Below, in pieces: positions 26,872 to 34,451 of a stretch of DNA of 64,000 nucleotides; within the stretch, counting starts at the first letter, position 1; each line of letters opens with the position of its first letter. The stretch is taken from assembly GCA_049516395.1 (NCBI GenBank), contig JBEKTD010000011.1, positions 1 through 64,000 on the forward strand, in the 5' to 3' direction. The notes beneath the pieces were generated by a model. It had not been told where the DNA came from. It did no database searches and worked only from the letters and a program-made list of their open reading frames with translations. This stretch comes from Fen-1362 sp049516395 (GTDB lineage Bacteria; Planctomycetota; Phycisphaerae; Sedimentisphaerales; Anaerobacaceae). The translations under genes were made by a program, and so were the position numbers.

Positions 26872-27737
26872 ATGGAATGCTTGAATTGTTGTTATTACCG
26901 TTCGTGGCATGCCTGATACTTACGGGAATACACTGCTATCTGGGCATCCACATCGTATCTCGTGGCGTGATATTCGTGGATTTAGCTTTGGCGCAAGTGG
27001 CGGCACTTGGTAGTACAGTGGCGTTATTGGCCGGATACGAGCTGCATAGCACAGAGGCGTATCTGATTGCCCTTGGTTTTACCTTTGTCGGCGCAGGGTT
27101 GTTCGCCTTGGGACGGGTTCGTGATGAATCCGTCCCACAGGAAGCAATCATCGGGATTGTGTATGCTGTAAGCTCCGCTGCGGCAATTCTTGTTCTCGAC
27201 AAGGCCCCCCACGGTGAGGAGGCGATAAAAGATATGCTGGTCGGGAGCATTCTTTTTGTAACGTGGCCCCAGATATTAAAAATTTCAGTGATATATCTGG
27301 CCGTGGGGTTACTGCATTTTCTGTTAAGAAAAAAATTTCTGCTAATTTCGATGAATCCGTCACTGGCACGTGAGAGCGGCCTGTGGATTCGTTTATGGGA
27401 TTTTATTTTCTACGTTACATTTGGGTTTGTCGTAACAAGTTCGGTGCGTGTAGCAGGTGTGCTGCTGGTTTTCAGTTATTTAGTGGTTCCGGCGGTTTGT
27501 GCAATGTTTTTTGTAAGGGGTGTGGCGGGCCGGTTATCGATTGGCTGGGGGCTTGGGTTTGCGGCAAGTGTCCTGGGGCTTTATGCTTCGGCAAAATGGG
27601 ATTTACCAACAGGGGCTTCCGTCGTAACCATATTCGGGATAATACTGGCCATCTGCGCAGGCGCAAAATGCGCGGTTAATATGAGGCATCAAACTGTGGA
27701 CCCTACTGCGCTAAAGCTACGCAGGGCTGGACAATAA
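26868..27737 (+). CDS. Metal ABC transporter permease (ZnuB-like)
   Basis: 289 residues with about eight membrane helices of the ABC-3 family: LLLPFVACLILTGIHCYLGIHIV, RGVIFVDLALAQVAALGSTVALL, SLARESGLWIRLWDFIFY and VRVAGVLLVFSYLVVPAVCAM. It forms the channel for the ZnuA-like protein. No ATPase gene lies in this cluster; the next gene is a mannose isomerase. The partner ATPase must be elsewhere, or this permease works with another transporter's ATPase. Confidence 0.9.
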   Translation: MNGMLELLLLPFVACLILTGIHCYLGIHIVSRGVIFVDLALAQVAALGSTVALLAGYELHSTEAYLIALGFTFVGAGLFALGRVRDESVPQEAIIGIVYAVSSAAAILVLDKAPHGEEAIKDMLVGSILFVTWPQILKISVIYLAVGLLHFLLRKKFLLISMNPSLARESGLWIRLWDFIFYVTFGFVVTSSVRVAGVLLVFSYLVVPAVCAMFFVRGVAGRLSIGWGLGFAASVLGLYASAKWDLPTGASVVTIFGIILAICAGAKCAVNMRHQTVDPTALKLRRAGQ

Positions 27738-27763
27738 CCCCCTTCCCGATTAACATAGGGGGT
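27737..27763 (+). promoter_or_regulatory. Hairpin that can hide the ribosome site of the mannose-6-phosphate isomerase gene
   Basis: ACCCCC directly after the permease stop codon can pair with GGGGGT just before the ATG at 27764. The GGGGG is also the Shine-Dalgarno sequence. Ribosomes finishing the permease gene would open it, so translational coupling is possible. Confidence 0.4.
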
Positions 27764-28708
27764 ATGCAGGCATATCCGTTAAAATTTGGGCCTATATACA
27801 AAGAACGAATATGGGGCGGAGACAAGCTGCGCGAGGTATTCGGCAGAGAAATGCCCAGGGGCAAACGCATCGGCGAAAGCTGGGAGCTTGCGGATTTGCC
27901 CGAGGATAAGTCGAAAATCGTCAACGGCGAACTGACGGGTGAGACAATAGAATCGGTGATTCGAAAATACACGAAGGAAATAACCGGGGCAGAGCAATTC
28001 AAGCTGCCCTTCCCACTGCTGATAAAGTTTCTGGATTGCGGAGACGTGCTTAGCGTGCAGGTCCACCCCGATAAAGAAACCTGCAAGCGGATGGGCAAGG
28101 GAGATTTCAAGACGGAGTGCTGGTATATAATACAGGCGCAGCCGGGGGCGGTGATTTACAAGGGGCTTAAAGAAGGCACGACAAAAGATAGGTTTGCGAA
28201 GGCGATAAAAGACGGAACGGTGGAACGGCTGTTAGTCAAGGTACCGGTAAAAGTCGGCGAATGTCATTTTCTGCCCGCGGGAACGCCTCACGCGATTGGG
28301 ACGGGACTGCTGATAGCGGAAATTCAGACACCATCGGATACGACATACAGGGTGTTTGACTGGAACAGAGTTGACGACAAAGGTAAACCGAGACAACTTC
28401 ATATCGAAGAGGCGATGGAGAGCATACATTTTGACTCTTCCGGAGATAATCTTTCAGTGGCATCAGTCGGGCGACTTGTTGACAGCGCTTGTTTCAAGGT
28501 TGATAAGGGGCACCAGGCGAGAAGCTGCGAGATGCTGCTGTCAGCGGGGAAAATGAAGACGATTATGATTATGAGCGGATTCGGGACGATTGCGGGAAAA
28601 GGGAACACGGTTGAATTCAGGGCCGGCGATACGATACTGATTCCGGCGGCATACGGCGGAGTGATGCGTTTTTCCGCGGAAACGGAATACCTGACGGCAA
28701 CGATATAA
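27764..28708 (+). CDS. manA: Class I mannose-6-phosphate isomerase
   Basis: 314 residues of the short, Bacillus-type class. Cupin metal ligands are visible in LSVQVHPDKETCKRMG and ECWYIIQAQPG, plus LPAGTPHAIGTG and the RVFDWNRVD region. Typical start motif KERIWGGDKLRE. It interconverts fructose-6-phosphate and mannose-6-phosphate, feeding GDP-mannose and polysaccharide synthesis, which fits the glycan genes downstream. A hairpin may couple its translation to the permease. Confidence 0.92.
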   Translation: MQAYPLKFGPIYKERIWGGDKLREVFGREMPRGKRIGESWELADLPEDKSKIVNGELTGETIESVIRKYTKEITGAEQFKLPFPLLIKFLDCGDVLSVQVHPDKETCKRMGKGDFKTECWYIIQAQPGAVIYKGLKEGTTKDRFAKAIKDGTVERLLVKVPVKVGECHFLPAGTPHAIGTGLLIAEIQTPSDTTYRVFDWNRVDDKGKPRQLHIEEAMESIHFDSSGDNLSVASVGRLVDSACFKVDKGHQARSCEMLLSAGKMKTIMIMSGFGTIAGKGNTVEFRAGDTILIPAAYGGVMRFSAETEYLTATI

Positions 28709-28728
28709 AACAAGGATGAGGTGAAATA

Positions 28729-29829
28729 ATGCAGGTCGTGATGCTTGATTTGAAGGCACAGTTCGTGAAATATAAAAGCGAGCTGATGCAGGCGGTATCG
28801 GAGGTATGCAGCAGCCAGATATTGTGCCTTGGGCCTGCGGTGGAGCGATTCGAGAAGGAAGCCGCGGCGTACTGCGGATGCAAATATGCGACTGGGGTTT
28901 CGAGCGGGACAGACGCACTGCTACTGAGCTTGATGGCAGCGGGGATAGGGCCGGGCGACGAGGTAATCACGACGCCGTTTACTTTTTTCGCTACCGCGGG
29001 AACGGTATCGCGAGTCGGAGCGAAACCGGTTTTTGTCGATGTCGATGCCGAGACGTTTAATATCGACCCCGCGAAGATTGAGGCAAAAATAACCAAAAAG
29101 ACACGGGCGATTATACCGGTGCATATTTTCGGCCAGATAGCACAAATGCAGCCGATTATGGAAATCGCACACCGGCACAAATTGCTCGTTATTGAGGACG
29201 CCGCACAGGCAATGGGTGCAACCCAGGACGGCAAACAAGCAGGCAGCATAGGTGATATCGGGTGCTATTCGTTTTATCCGACTAAGAATATCGGGGCATT
29301 CGGCGACGCGGGTATGGTTGTAACAAACAATAATGCACTGGCGGAAAAGATTCGGCTAATGAGGGTGCACGGCGAAAACCCAAGGTATTACTATCGAATG
29401 ATAGGCGGCAACTTCAGGATGGATAATCTCCAGGGCGCGGTGTTGAGCGTGAAATTGAAATATCTTGATGAATGGAACAAAAAACGAAGGGACAACGCGG
29501 CGATTTATAATAGTATGTTTGCCAGGACGACAGTTAAGCCGCAGAAGATTGAGCATAACAACGTGAGTATTTATCATCAATACACAATAACCGTGCCAAA
29601 AAGAGATATGCTACACGCGTATCTGTCAAAACAGGGTATCGGAAGCGGGATATTTTATCCGCAGCCATTGCATATACAGGATTGCTTCAAAGGGCTTGGG
29701 TATAAGAAAGGCGACTTCCCGGCTGCTGAAGGGCTTACGGAAAGCGTTTTATCACTGCCGATATACCAGGAGCTGACATCCGAACAGATAGAGCACGTAG
29801 GCAAAACGGTGCTTGAGTTTTATAAATAG
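28729..29829 (+). CDS. DegT/DnrJ/EryC1/StrS-family sugar aminotransferase
   Basis: 366 residues. PLP-dependent sugar aminotransferase motifs: GVSSGTDALLLSLMA, TTPFTFFATAGTVSR, VDVDAETFNIDP, IEDAAQAMGA and the PLP lysine in SFYPTKNIGAFGDAG. GGNFRMDNLQGAVLSVKL is also conserved. It adds an amino group to a keto sugar nucleotide used in surface glycans. It is in one run with manA, the NusG-like gene and the dehydrogenases. Confidence 0.92.
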   Translation: MQVVMLDLKAQFVKYKSELMQAVSEVCSSQILCLGPAVERFEKEAAAYCGCKYATGVSSGTDALLLSLMAAGIGPGDEVITTPFTFFATAGTVSRVGAKPVFVDVDAETFNIDPAKIEAKITKKTRAIIPVHIFGQIAQMQPIMEIAHRHKLLVIEDAAQAMGATQDGKQAGSIGDIGCYSFYPTKNIGAFGDAGMVVTNNNALAEKIRLMRVHGENPRYYYRMIGGNFRMDNLQGAVLSVKLKYLDEWNKKRRDNAAIYNSMFARTTVKPQKIEHNNVSIYHQYTITVPKRDMLHAYLSKQGIGSGIFYPQPLHIQDCFKGLGYKKGDFPAAEGLTESVLSLPIYQELTSEQIEHVGKTVLEFYK

Positions 29830-29847
29830 GATTATGGAGAACCGCGT

Positions 29848-30411
29848 TTGCTGAAGCCCAGCGACAATCCGGCGATGATTTGGCCCGAAGGGAAAACGCT
29901 TCGCGAGTTCACGGGGCAATGGTGGGTCGCGCACACCAAAAGCCGGAATGAAAAGGCACTTGCGAGTGATTTGGCGGGTAAGGGCATAAGTTATTTTCTG
30001 CCGATGAGCTGGAAGGTGAAAAAGACGCGAGGCAGGACGATAAAGTCGCTGTTGCCGATATTTGGCGGGTATTTGTTTTTTTGCGGAGACGAAAAGCAGC
30101 GGGTTGAGACGTTAAAAACGAACAGGGTCGCGAACCTGATAGACGTCAGGAACCAGCAGCGATTAGTAGAAGAGTTGTCGCAGATAGAGCGTGCAATAGC
30201 GGGCGGCGCAAATTTATCGCCTCACGATTACATCAAGGTCGGGCAAAAATGCAAAGTGATTGGCGGCGCTCTGGCGGGACTCGCAGGCATAGTCGTAAAG
30301 ACCAGGAATGAGACGCGGCTTGTGCTTCAGATAGATATGCTTGGCCAGGCGGCCAGCGTAGAAATAGGTACGGATATGATAGAAGCAATTGACGAAACTG
30401 AGGGAATCTAA
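29848..30411 (+). CDS. Specialised NusG paralogue (RfaH/UpxY-like antiterminator)
   Basis: 187 residues. NGN domain at about residues 25-120 (WWVAHTKSRNEKALASDL, ISYFLPM, KSLLPIFGGYLFF) and a KOW domain at about 135-170 (YIKVGQKCKVIGGALAGLAG). It starts with TTG at 29848, exactly 8 bases after GGAG; an ATG at 29834 runs into a stop after six codons. NusG paralogues next to surface-polysaccharide genes usually promote full-length transcription of their own operon. It lies 18 bp after the aminotransferase and 18 bp before ugd. Confidence 0.85.
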   Translation: MLKPSDNPAMIWPEGKTLREFTGQWWVAHTKSRNEKALASDLAGKGISYFLPMSWKVKKTRGRTIKSLLPIFGGYLFFCGDEKQRVETLKTNRVANLIDVRNQQRLVEELSQIERAIAGGANLSPHDYIKVGQKCKVIGGALAGLAGIVVKTRNETRLVLQIDMLGQAASVEIGTDMIEAIDETEGI

Positions 30412-30429
30412 AAAGGAGAGTCAGGTCTA

Positions 30430-31740
30430 ATGAAAGTTTGTGTGGTAGGAATCGGGTACGTTGGGCTTGTTACAGCGGGCTGTCTGGCGGAAGCGGGCAA
30501 TCACGTAATTTGCGTTGACAACGACGGGAAAAAAATAGACGGGCTTAAAAAAGGTGTAATACCGATTTATGAACCGGGGCTTAGTGAGATAGTTCAGCGC
30601 AACGAGAAGGTCAAACGACTCGAGTTTACGACGGACCTGAAATACGGGGTTGATAACACGCTGATAATATTTCTTGCGGTTGGGACACCATCGCAGCCGA
30701 ATGGTTCTGCGGATATATCGGCGGTATTGGCGGTAGCTGGTGATATTGCCCAAATTATGCCCGACTACAGAATTGTTGTTACAAAAAGCACGGTGCCGGT
30801 AGGGACACACAAAAAAGTGGCGGAGGTTATGAAAGCCAAAACCAATAAGCCATTCGATTATGTAAGCAACCCTGAATTTTTGAAGGAAGGTTCGGCTGTC
30901 GAGGACTTTATGAGCCCGGACCGGATGATAATCGGAACGGGAAAAGAATCGGTCAGGGAAACGATGAAGCAGCTTTACGGGCCGTTTATGCGAAAAGGCA
31001 ACCGGCTTATATTTATGGACCCGATGTCGGCGGAGATGACAAAATATGCGGCCAACGTGATGCTCGCGACACGAATATCATTTATGAACGAGATAGCAGG
31101 ACTTTGCGAGAAAATGGGCGCCGACGTGGAATCAGTTCGGCAGGGAATCGGAAGCGACTCGCGAATAGGCAGAGCGTTTTTATTCCCGGGGGTGGGCTAC
31201 GGCGGGAGCTGTTTTCCGAAGGATATTCGTGCGCTTATATACACAGGCGAGCAGCAAAAAATGGAAATGAAGATGGCCAAGGCGGCCCAAAAGGCCAACG
31301 AAGCGTCGCAAGAGCGATTCGCCGGACGCATAGGCGACTATTTCAAAGGCAAGGGCAAAGGCATAACACTGGCGGTATGGGGACTGGCGTTCAAGGCGAA
31401 AACCGACGACGTGCGGGAGTCGCCCGCAATCAATTGCGTGAATAAACTATTAGAGCAGGGCTTTAAAATCCGGGCATACGACCCTGAAGCGGGGGCAACC
31501 GGCAAAACGGCACTGGGCAATAAAGTCGAGATATTCGAGAATGACTACGATGTGCTCGATGGCGCGGACGCTCTTGTTATCCTTACGGAATGGCAGGAAT
31601 TCCGGAATCCGGATTTCGAGCTAATTGTCAAAAAACTTAAAAAGCCGGTTATTTTCGACGGCAGAAACCTTTACGACCTCGACATCGCAAAAAAGGCGGG
31701 AATAGAATATCACAGCGTGGGTAGGCCGGATATTTTGTGA
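30430..31740 (+). CDS. ugd: UDP-glucose 6-dehydrogenase
   Basis: 436 residues. N-terminal Rossmann start VCVVGIGYVGLVTAGCLAE, STVPVGT, NPEFLKEGSAVEDFM (family signature), and the catalytic Cys in FPGVGYGGSCFPKDIRAL; the C-terminal NAD-like domain has VWGLAFKAKTDDVRESPA. It oxidises UDP-glucose to UDP-glucuronate in two steps. The epimerase that would use its product follows 9 bases later, so the pair probably makes UDP-galacturonate for surface glycans. Confidence 0.93.
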   Translation: MKVCVVGIGYVGLVTAGCLAEAGNHVICVDNDGKKIDGLKKGVIPIYEPGLSEIVQRNEKVKRLEFTTDLKYGVDNTLIIFLAVGTPSQPNGSADISAVLAVAGDIAQIMPDYRIVVTKSTVPVGTHKKVAEVMKAKTNKPFDYVSNPEFLKEGSAVEDFMSPDRMIIGTGKESVRETMKQLYGPFMRKGNRLIFMDPMSAEMTKYAANVMLATRISFMNEIAGLCEKMGADVESVRQGIGSDSRIGRAFLFPGVGYGGSCFPKDIRALIYTGEQQKMEMKMAKAAQKANEASQERFAGRIGDYFKGKGKGITLAVWGLAFKAKTDDVRESPAINCVNKLLEQGFKIRAYDPEAGATGKTALGNKVEIFENDYDVLDGADALVILTEWQEFRNPDFELIVKKLKKPVIFDGRNLYDLDIAKKAGIEYHSVGRPDIL

Positions 31741-31749
31741 GATTTTAAT

Positions 31750-32688
31750 ATGAAGGCGATAGTAACGGGAGCGGCGGGATTTATCGGGTCGCATTTGTGC
31801 GAACGGCTGTTAAAAGACGGATGGACCATCGCAGGGGTGGATAACTTCGATAATTTTTACGACCCGCAGGTCAAACGCAACAATATCAAAGATTGTCTGC
31901 GGAACAAGCGATTCAAATTAGTCGAGGCCGACATTCGCGATTCGGCAGCTATGAATAAGGTGGTGAGCGATGGCGCAGACGTAATAGTTCATCTGGCGGC
32001 AAGGGCCGGGGTGAGACCATCGATTGCGCAGCCAGCGCTTTACGCGGACGTGAATATAAACGGGACGGTTACACTGCTCGAAGCGGCTAAAAAGAACAAT
32101 ATAAAAAAGTTTGTGTTCGCCTCAAGCTCAAGTGTTTACGGCAACAACAAAAAAGTCCCCTTCTCGGAAGACGACAACGTTGATTTTCCGATTTCGCCAT
32201 ACGCAGCGACAAAAAAAGCGGGTGAGCTGATTTGTCATACCTATCACCACCTCGCCGGCATATCGATAACCTGCCTGCGGTTTTTTACGGTTTACGGGCC
32301 GAGGCAAAGGCCTGATTTGGCTATTCATAAATTCGCCCGGCTAATTGAGGACGGCAAACCGATACCAGTTTACGGCGACGGCAGTATGATGCGGGACTTT
32401 ACATATATCGACGATATAATCGACGGAACAGTGGCAAGCATTAAAAAGTGTGCCGGTTACAACATTTATAACCTCGGTGAATCGAGACCAATAACGGTCA
32501 ATAATCTTATTGGCGAGATTGAAAAGGCGCTGGGCAAAAAAGCGGTTATAGAGCGACTGCCGTTACAGCCGGGGGATGTGGAGCGGACATATGCGGATGT
32601 TACAAAAGCCCGCAGGGATTTGGGATATAATCCAAATACCGAAATAAGCGATGGGTTAAAGTGTTTCGTCGAGTGGTTCAGACAGTAA
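31750..32688 (+). CDS. NAD-dependent epimerase, probably UDP-glucuronate 4-epimerase
   Basis: 312 residues of the extended short-chain dehydrogenase family. GAAGFIGSHLCERL (NAD binding), LAARAGVRPSI, FASSSSVYG, the catalytic Tyr-X3-Lys in SPYAATKKAGE, FFTVYGPRQRPDLAI and RDFTYIDDIIDG. AARAGVRPS and VYGPRQRPDLA are typical of UDP-glucuronate 4-epimerases. Position right after ugd supports that substrate. It ends the polysaccharide run. Confidence 0.88.
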   Translation: MKAIVTGAAGFIGSHLCERLLKDGWTIAGVDNFDNFYDPQVKRNNIKDCLRNKRFKLVEADIRDSAAMNKVVSDGADVIVHLAARAGVRPSIAQPALYADVNINGTVTLLEAAKKNNIKKFVFASSSSVYGNNKKVPFSEDDNVDFPISPYAATKKAGELICHTYHHLAGISITCLRFFTVYGPRQRPDLAIHKFARLIEDGKPIPVYGDGSMMRDFTYIDDIIDGTVASIKKCAGYNIYNLGESRPITVNNLIGEIEKALGKKAVIERLPLQPGDVERTYADVTKARRDLGYNPNTEISDGLKCFVEWFRQ

Positions 32689-32747
32689 AAATCACAAAAT
32701 GACGCATAAATCATTTCGGTTTTAAGCTGTGTTTTAAGCGATTTTCC

Positions 32748-32777
32748 TTGATTTTTGGGCCTGTTTCGGTCTATAAT
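32748..32777 (+). promoter_or_regulatory. Promoter for the subtilase-like gene
   Basis: TTGATT, an 18-base spacer and a perfect TATAAT (32772-32777). The start codon of the next gene is 41 bases downstream. Confidence 0.6.
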
Positions 32778-32817
32778 ATGAGACGTTATTTTGTATTGAT
32801 TGACCATGGAGGACGGT

Positions 32818-34446
32818 GTGAGCAGATACGCCCGAATCATGGCATGGTGGGGTGTTATCGTTTTGGCACAGTATTTTGTGCTGACGCAGGAGGTATATGG
32901 TCTGGCAGAATCAACCGGCCCTGGCGGGTCTGATTCAATAGCGGTACATCAACTCGGCATTACGGGAAAAGGCGTTAATATCGGATTCATATCGGCTGGC
33001 AGCGTGCGAACCACGCATGAGGCATTCAAAGATGCTAACGGCGTTATACATGCTTTTAATTACGACTTCTCAGGCGACGGTATTTCGATTATCGCACACG
33101 ACACGCAATTGGCAGGTATAATCGCAAGCAACGGTGGAGCCGCATATACGAACGAAATCGGAGTGGCTCCAGGAGCGAATATTTACTCTGCAAGAGTTTC
33201 GAACAACAGCGGAAACATTTCAAGCACATGGCTTATTAACGCCCTCAATGCGCTGATTGAAACTTATAATTGCCGTGTGATTGTTACCGGGTTTGAACTT
33301 ACCGGAATCGACCCCAATGGCAACAATACATTGACTCTGCTTTACGATTATTACGCGTATCAGTATGGCGTGATTTTTGTAAATGCGGCGGGCAATGAAA
33401 ACACTTATGTAGCAGTATTCGGCGACACATATAACGGCATTACCACGGGCGGGCTTCGGCTTACCGACCCGAATAACCCCTTTGATTATCGCTGGGCAGG
33501 ACTCATAAGCGGTTCGGGGCCGACAACAGACGGCAGACGCAAGCCGGATATAATGGCGCCAGCACAAAGTCAGATAGTGCCGACATCGAGCAGCGATACC
33601 GCATGGACAACGATTGGGTCAACAGGCGGGGAAACGAGCTGGGCCGAACCGCATGCCGCGGGGGCAGCTGCGCTGTTACTGGAGCTTGCGGATGCAACGC
33701 CTGGGCCGAATGATAATAGCAGCGTTGTAATAAAGGCAGTGCTGGTTAACAGCACGATGCCCAATATCAAGGACAAGACGGGTGCAGAAACAAACCCCGC
33801 GGATTCTAATAATACCTGGCAGGCAGACCGGGGATATGGCCGACTCGATTGTCTTCGAGCTTATCAACTGCTGGATACCAACGAAGTCGAGCCGGGAGCG
33901 ACAATCGCTCAGGACATGGGCTGGGGATATGGCAAGCTTACAAAAGGACAGTCAAACAAATACACGATTCATATAGCACAAAGATGCCGGCTTATAGCGA
34001 CGACCACCTGGCTGCGAAGAGTGAGTAGTAATCTCACGGCGGCGTATTTGGCCAACCTCGATATGAATGTGGTTTCCCCATACGAACCCAACACTATTTT
34101 CAGTAAAGCACAATTCGGCTACGATGCGAACGACAACCTGATAAAATGCGACCTGCTCATACTCACGCCGGGCGATTATACAATCACAATTGCAAACAAC
34201 CCGACGACAAACGAAACGGCAAGCTATGGTTTTGCGTTTGAGTTGCACCCGATTATGGCGGGCGATTTGCCGCCAATAGATTATACTGTGGACTATAATG
34301 ATTTATCGACTTTGACCGCGGACTGGCTGTCGAATGATTCGCCGCTCGATTCGCTGCTCGCTCCCAACGGCATTATAGATTTTGCCGACTTCGCGATACT
34401 TGCACAGGACTGGCTGCAAATCGACCCCCTCTACTATCAATATTGA
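32818..34446 (+). CDS. Secreted subtilisin-fold (S8) protein with altered triad and dockerin-like tail
   Basis: 542 residues. The GTG at 32818 is chosen because GGAGG stands 5 bases before it and a signal peptide follows (IMAWWGVIVLAQYFVLTQEVYG). The S8 fold shows at GKGVNIGFISAGS, AHDTQLAGIIASNGG (the catalytic His of HGTHVAG is kept), VNAAGNENT (oxyanion Asn) and ETSWAEPHAAGAAALLLE (catalytic Ser of GTSMAAPH kept). The catalytic Asp of the first motif (D-T/S-G) is replaced by Ser, so peptidase activity is doubtful. The C-terminus has two dockerin-like half repeats (DYNDLSTLTADWL, IIDFADFAILAQDWL). Convergent with feoB, only 5 bp apart. Confidence 0.82.
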   Translation: MSRYARIMAWWGVIVLAQYFVLTQEVYGLAESTGPGGSDSIAVHQLGITGKGVNIGFISAGSVRTTHEAFKDANGVIHAFNYDFSGDGISIIAHDTQLAGIIASNGGAAYTNEIGVAPGANIYSARVSNNSGNISSTWLINALNALIETYNCRVIVTGFELTGIDPNGNNTLTLLYDYYAYQYGVIFVNAAGNENTYVAVFGDTYNGITTGGLRLTDPNNPFDYRWAGLISGSGPTTDGRRKPDIMAPAQSQIVPTSSSDTAWTTIGSTGGETSWAEPHAAGAAALLLELADATPGPNDNSSVVIKAVLVNSTMPNIKDKTGAETNPADSNNTWQADRGYGRLDCLRAYQLLDTNEVEPGATIAQDMGWGYGKLTKGQSNKYTIHIAQRCRLIATTTWLRRVSSNLTAAYLANLDMNVVSPYEPNTIFSKAQFGYDANDNLIKCDLLILTPGDYTITIANNPTTNETASYGFAFELHPIMAGDLPPIDYTVDYNDLSTLTADWLSNDSPLDSLLAPNGIIDFADFAILAQDWLQIDPLYYQY

Positions 34447-34451
34447 AGCTG

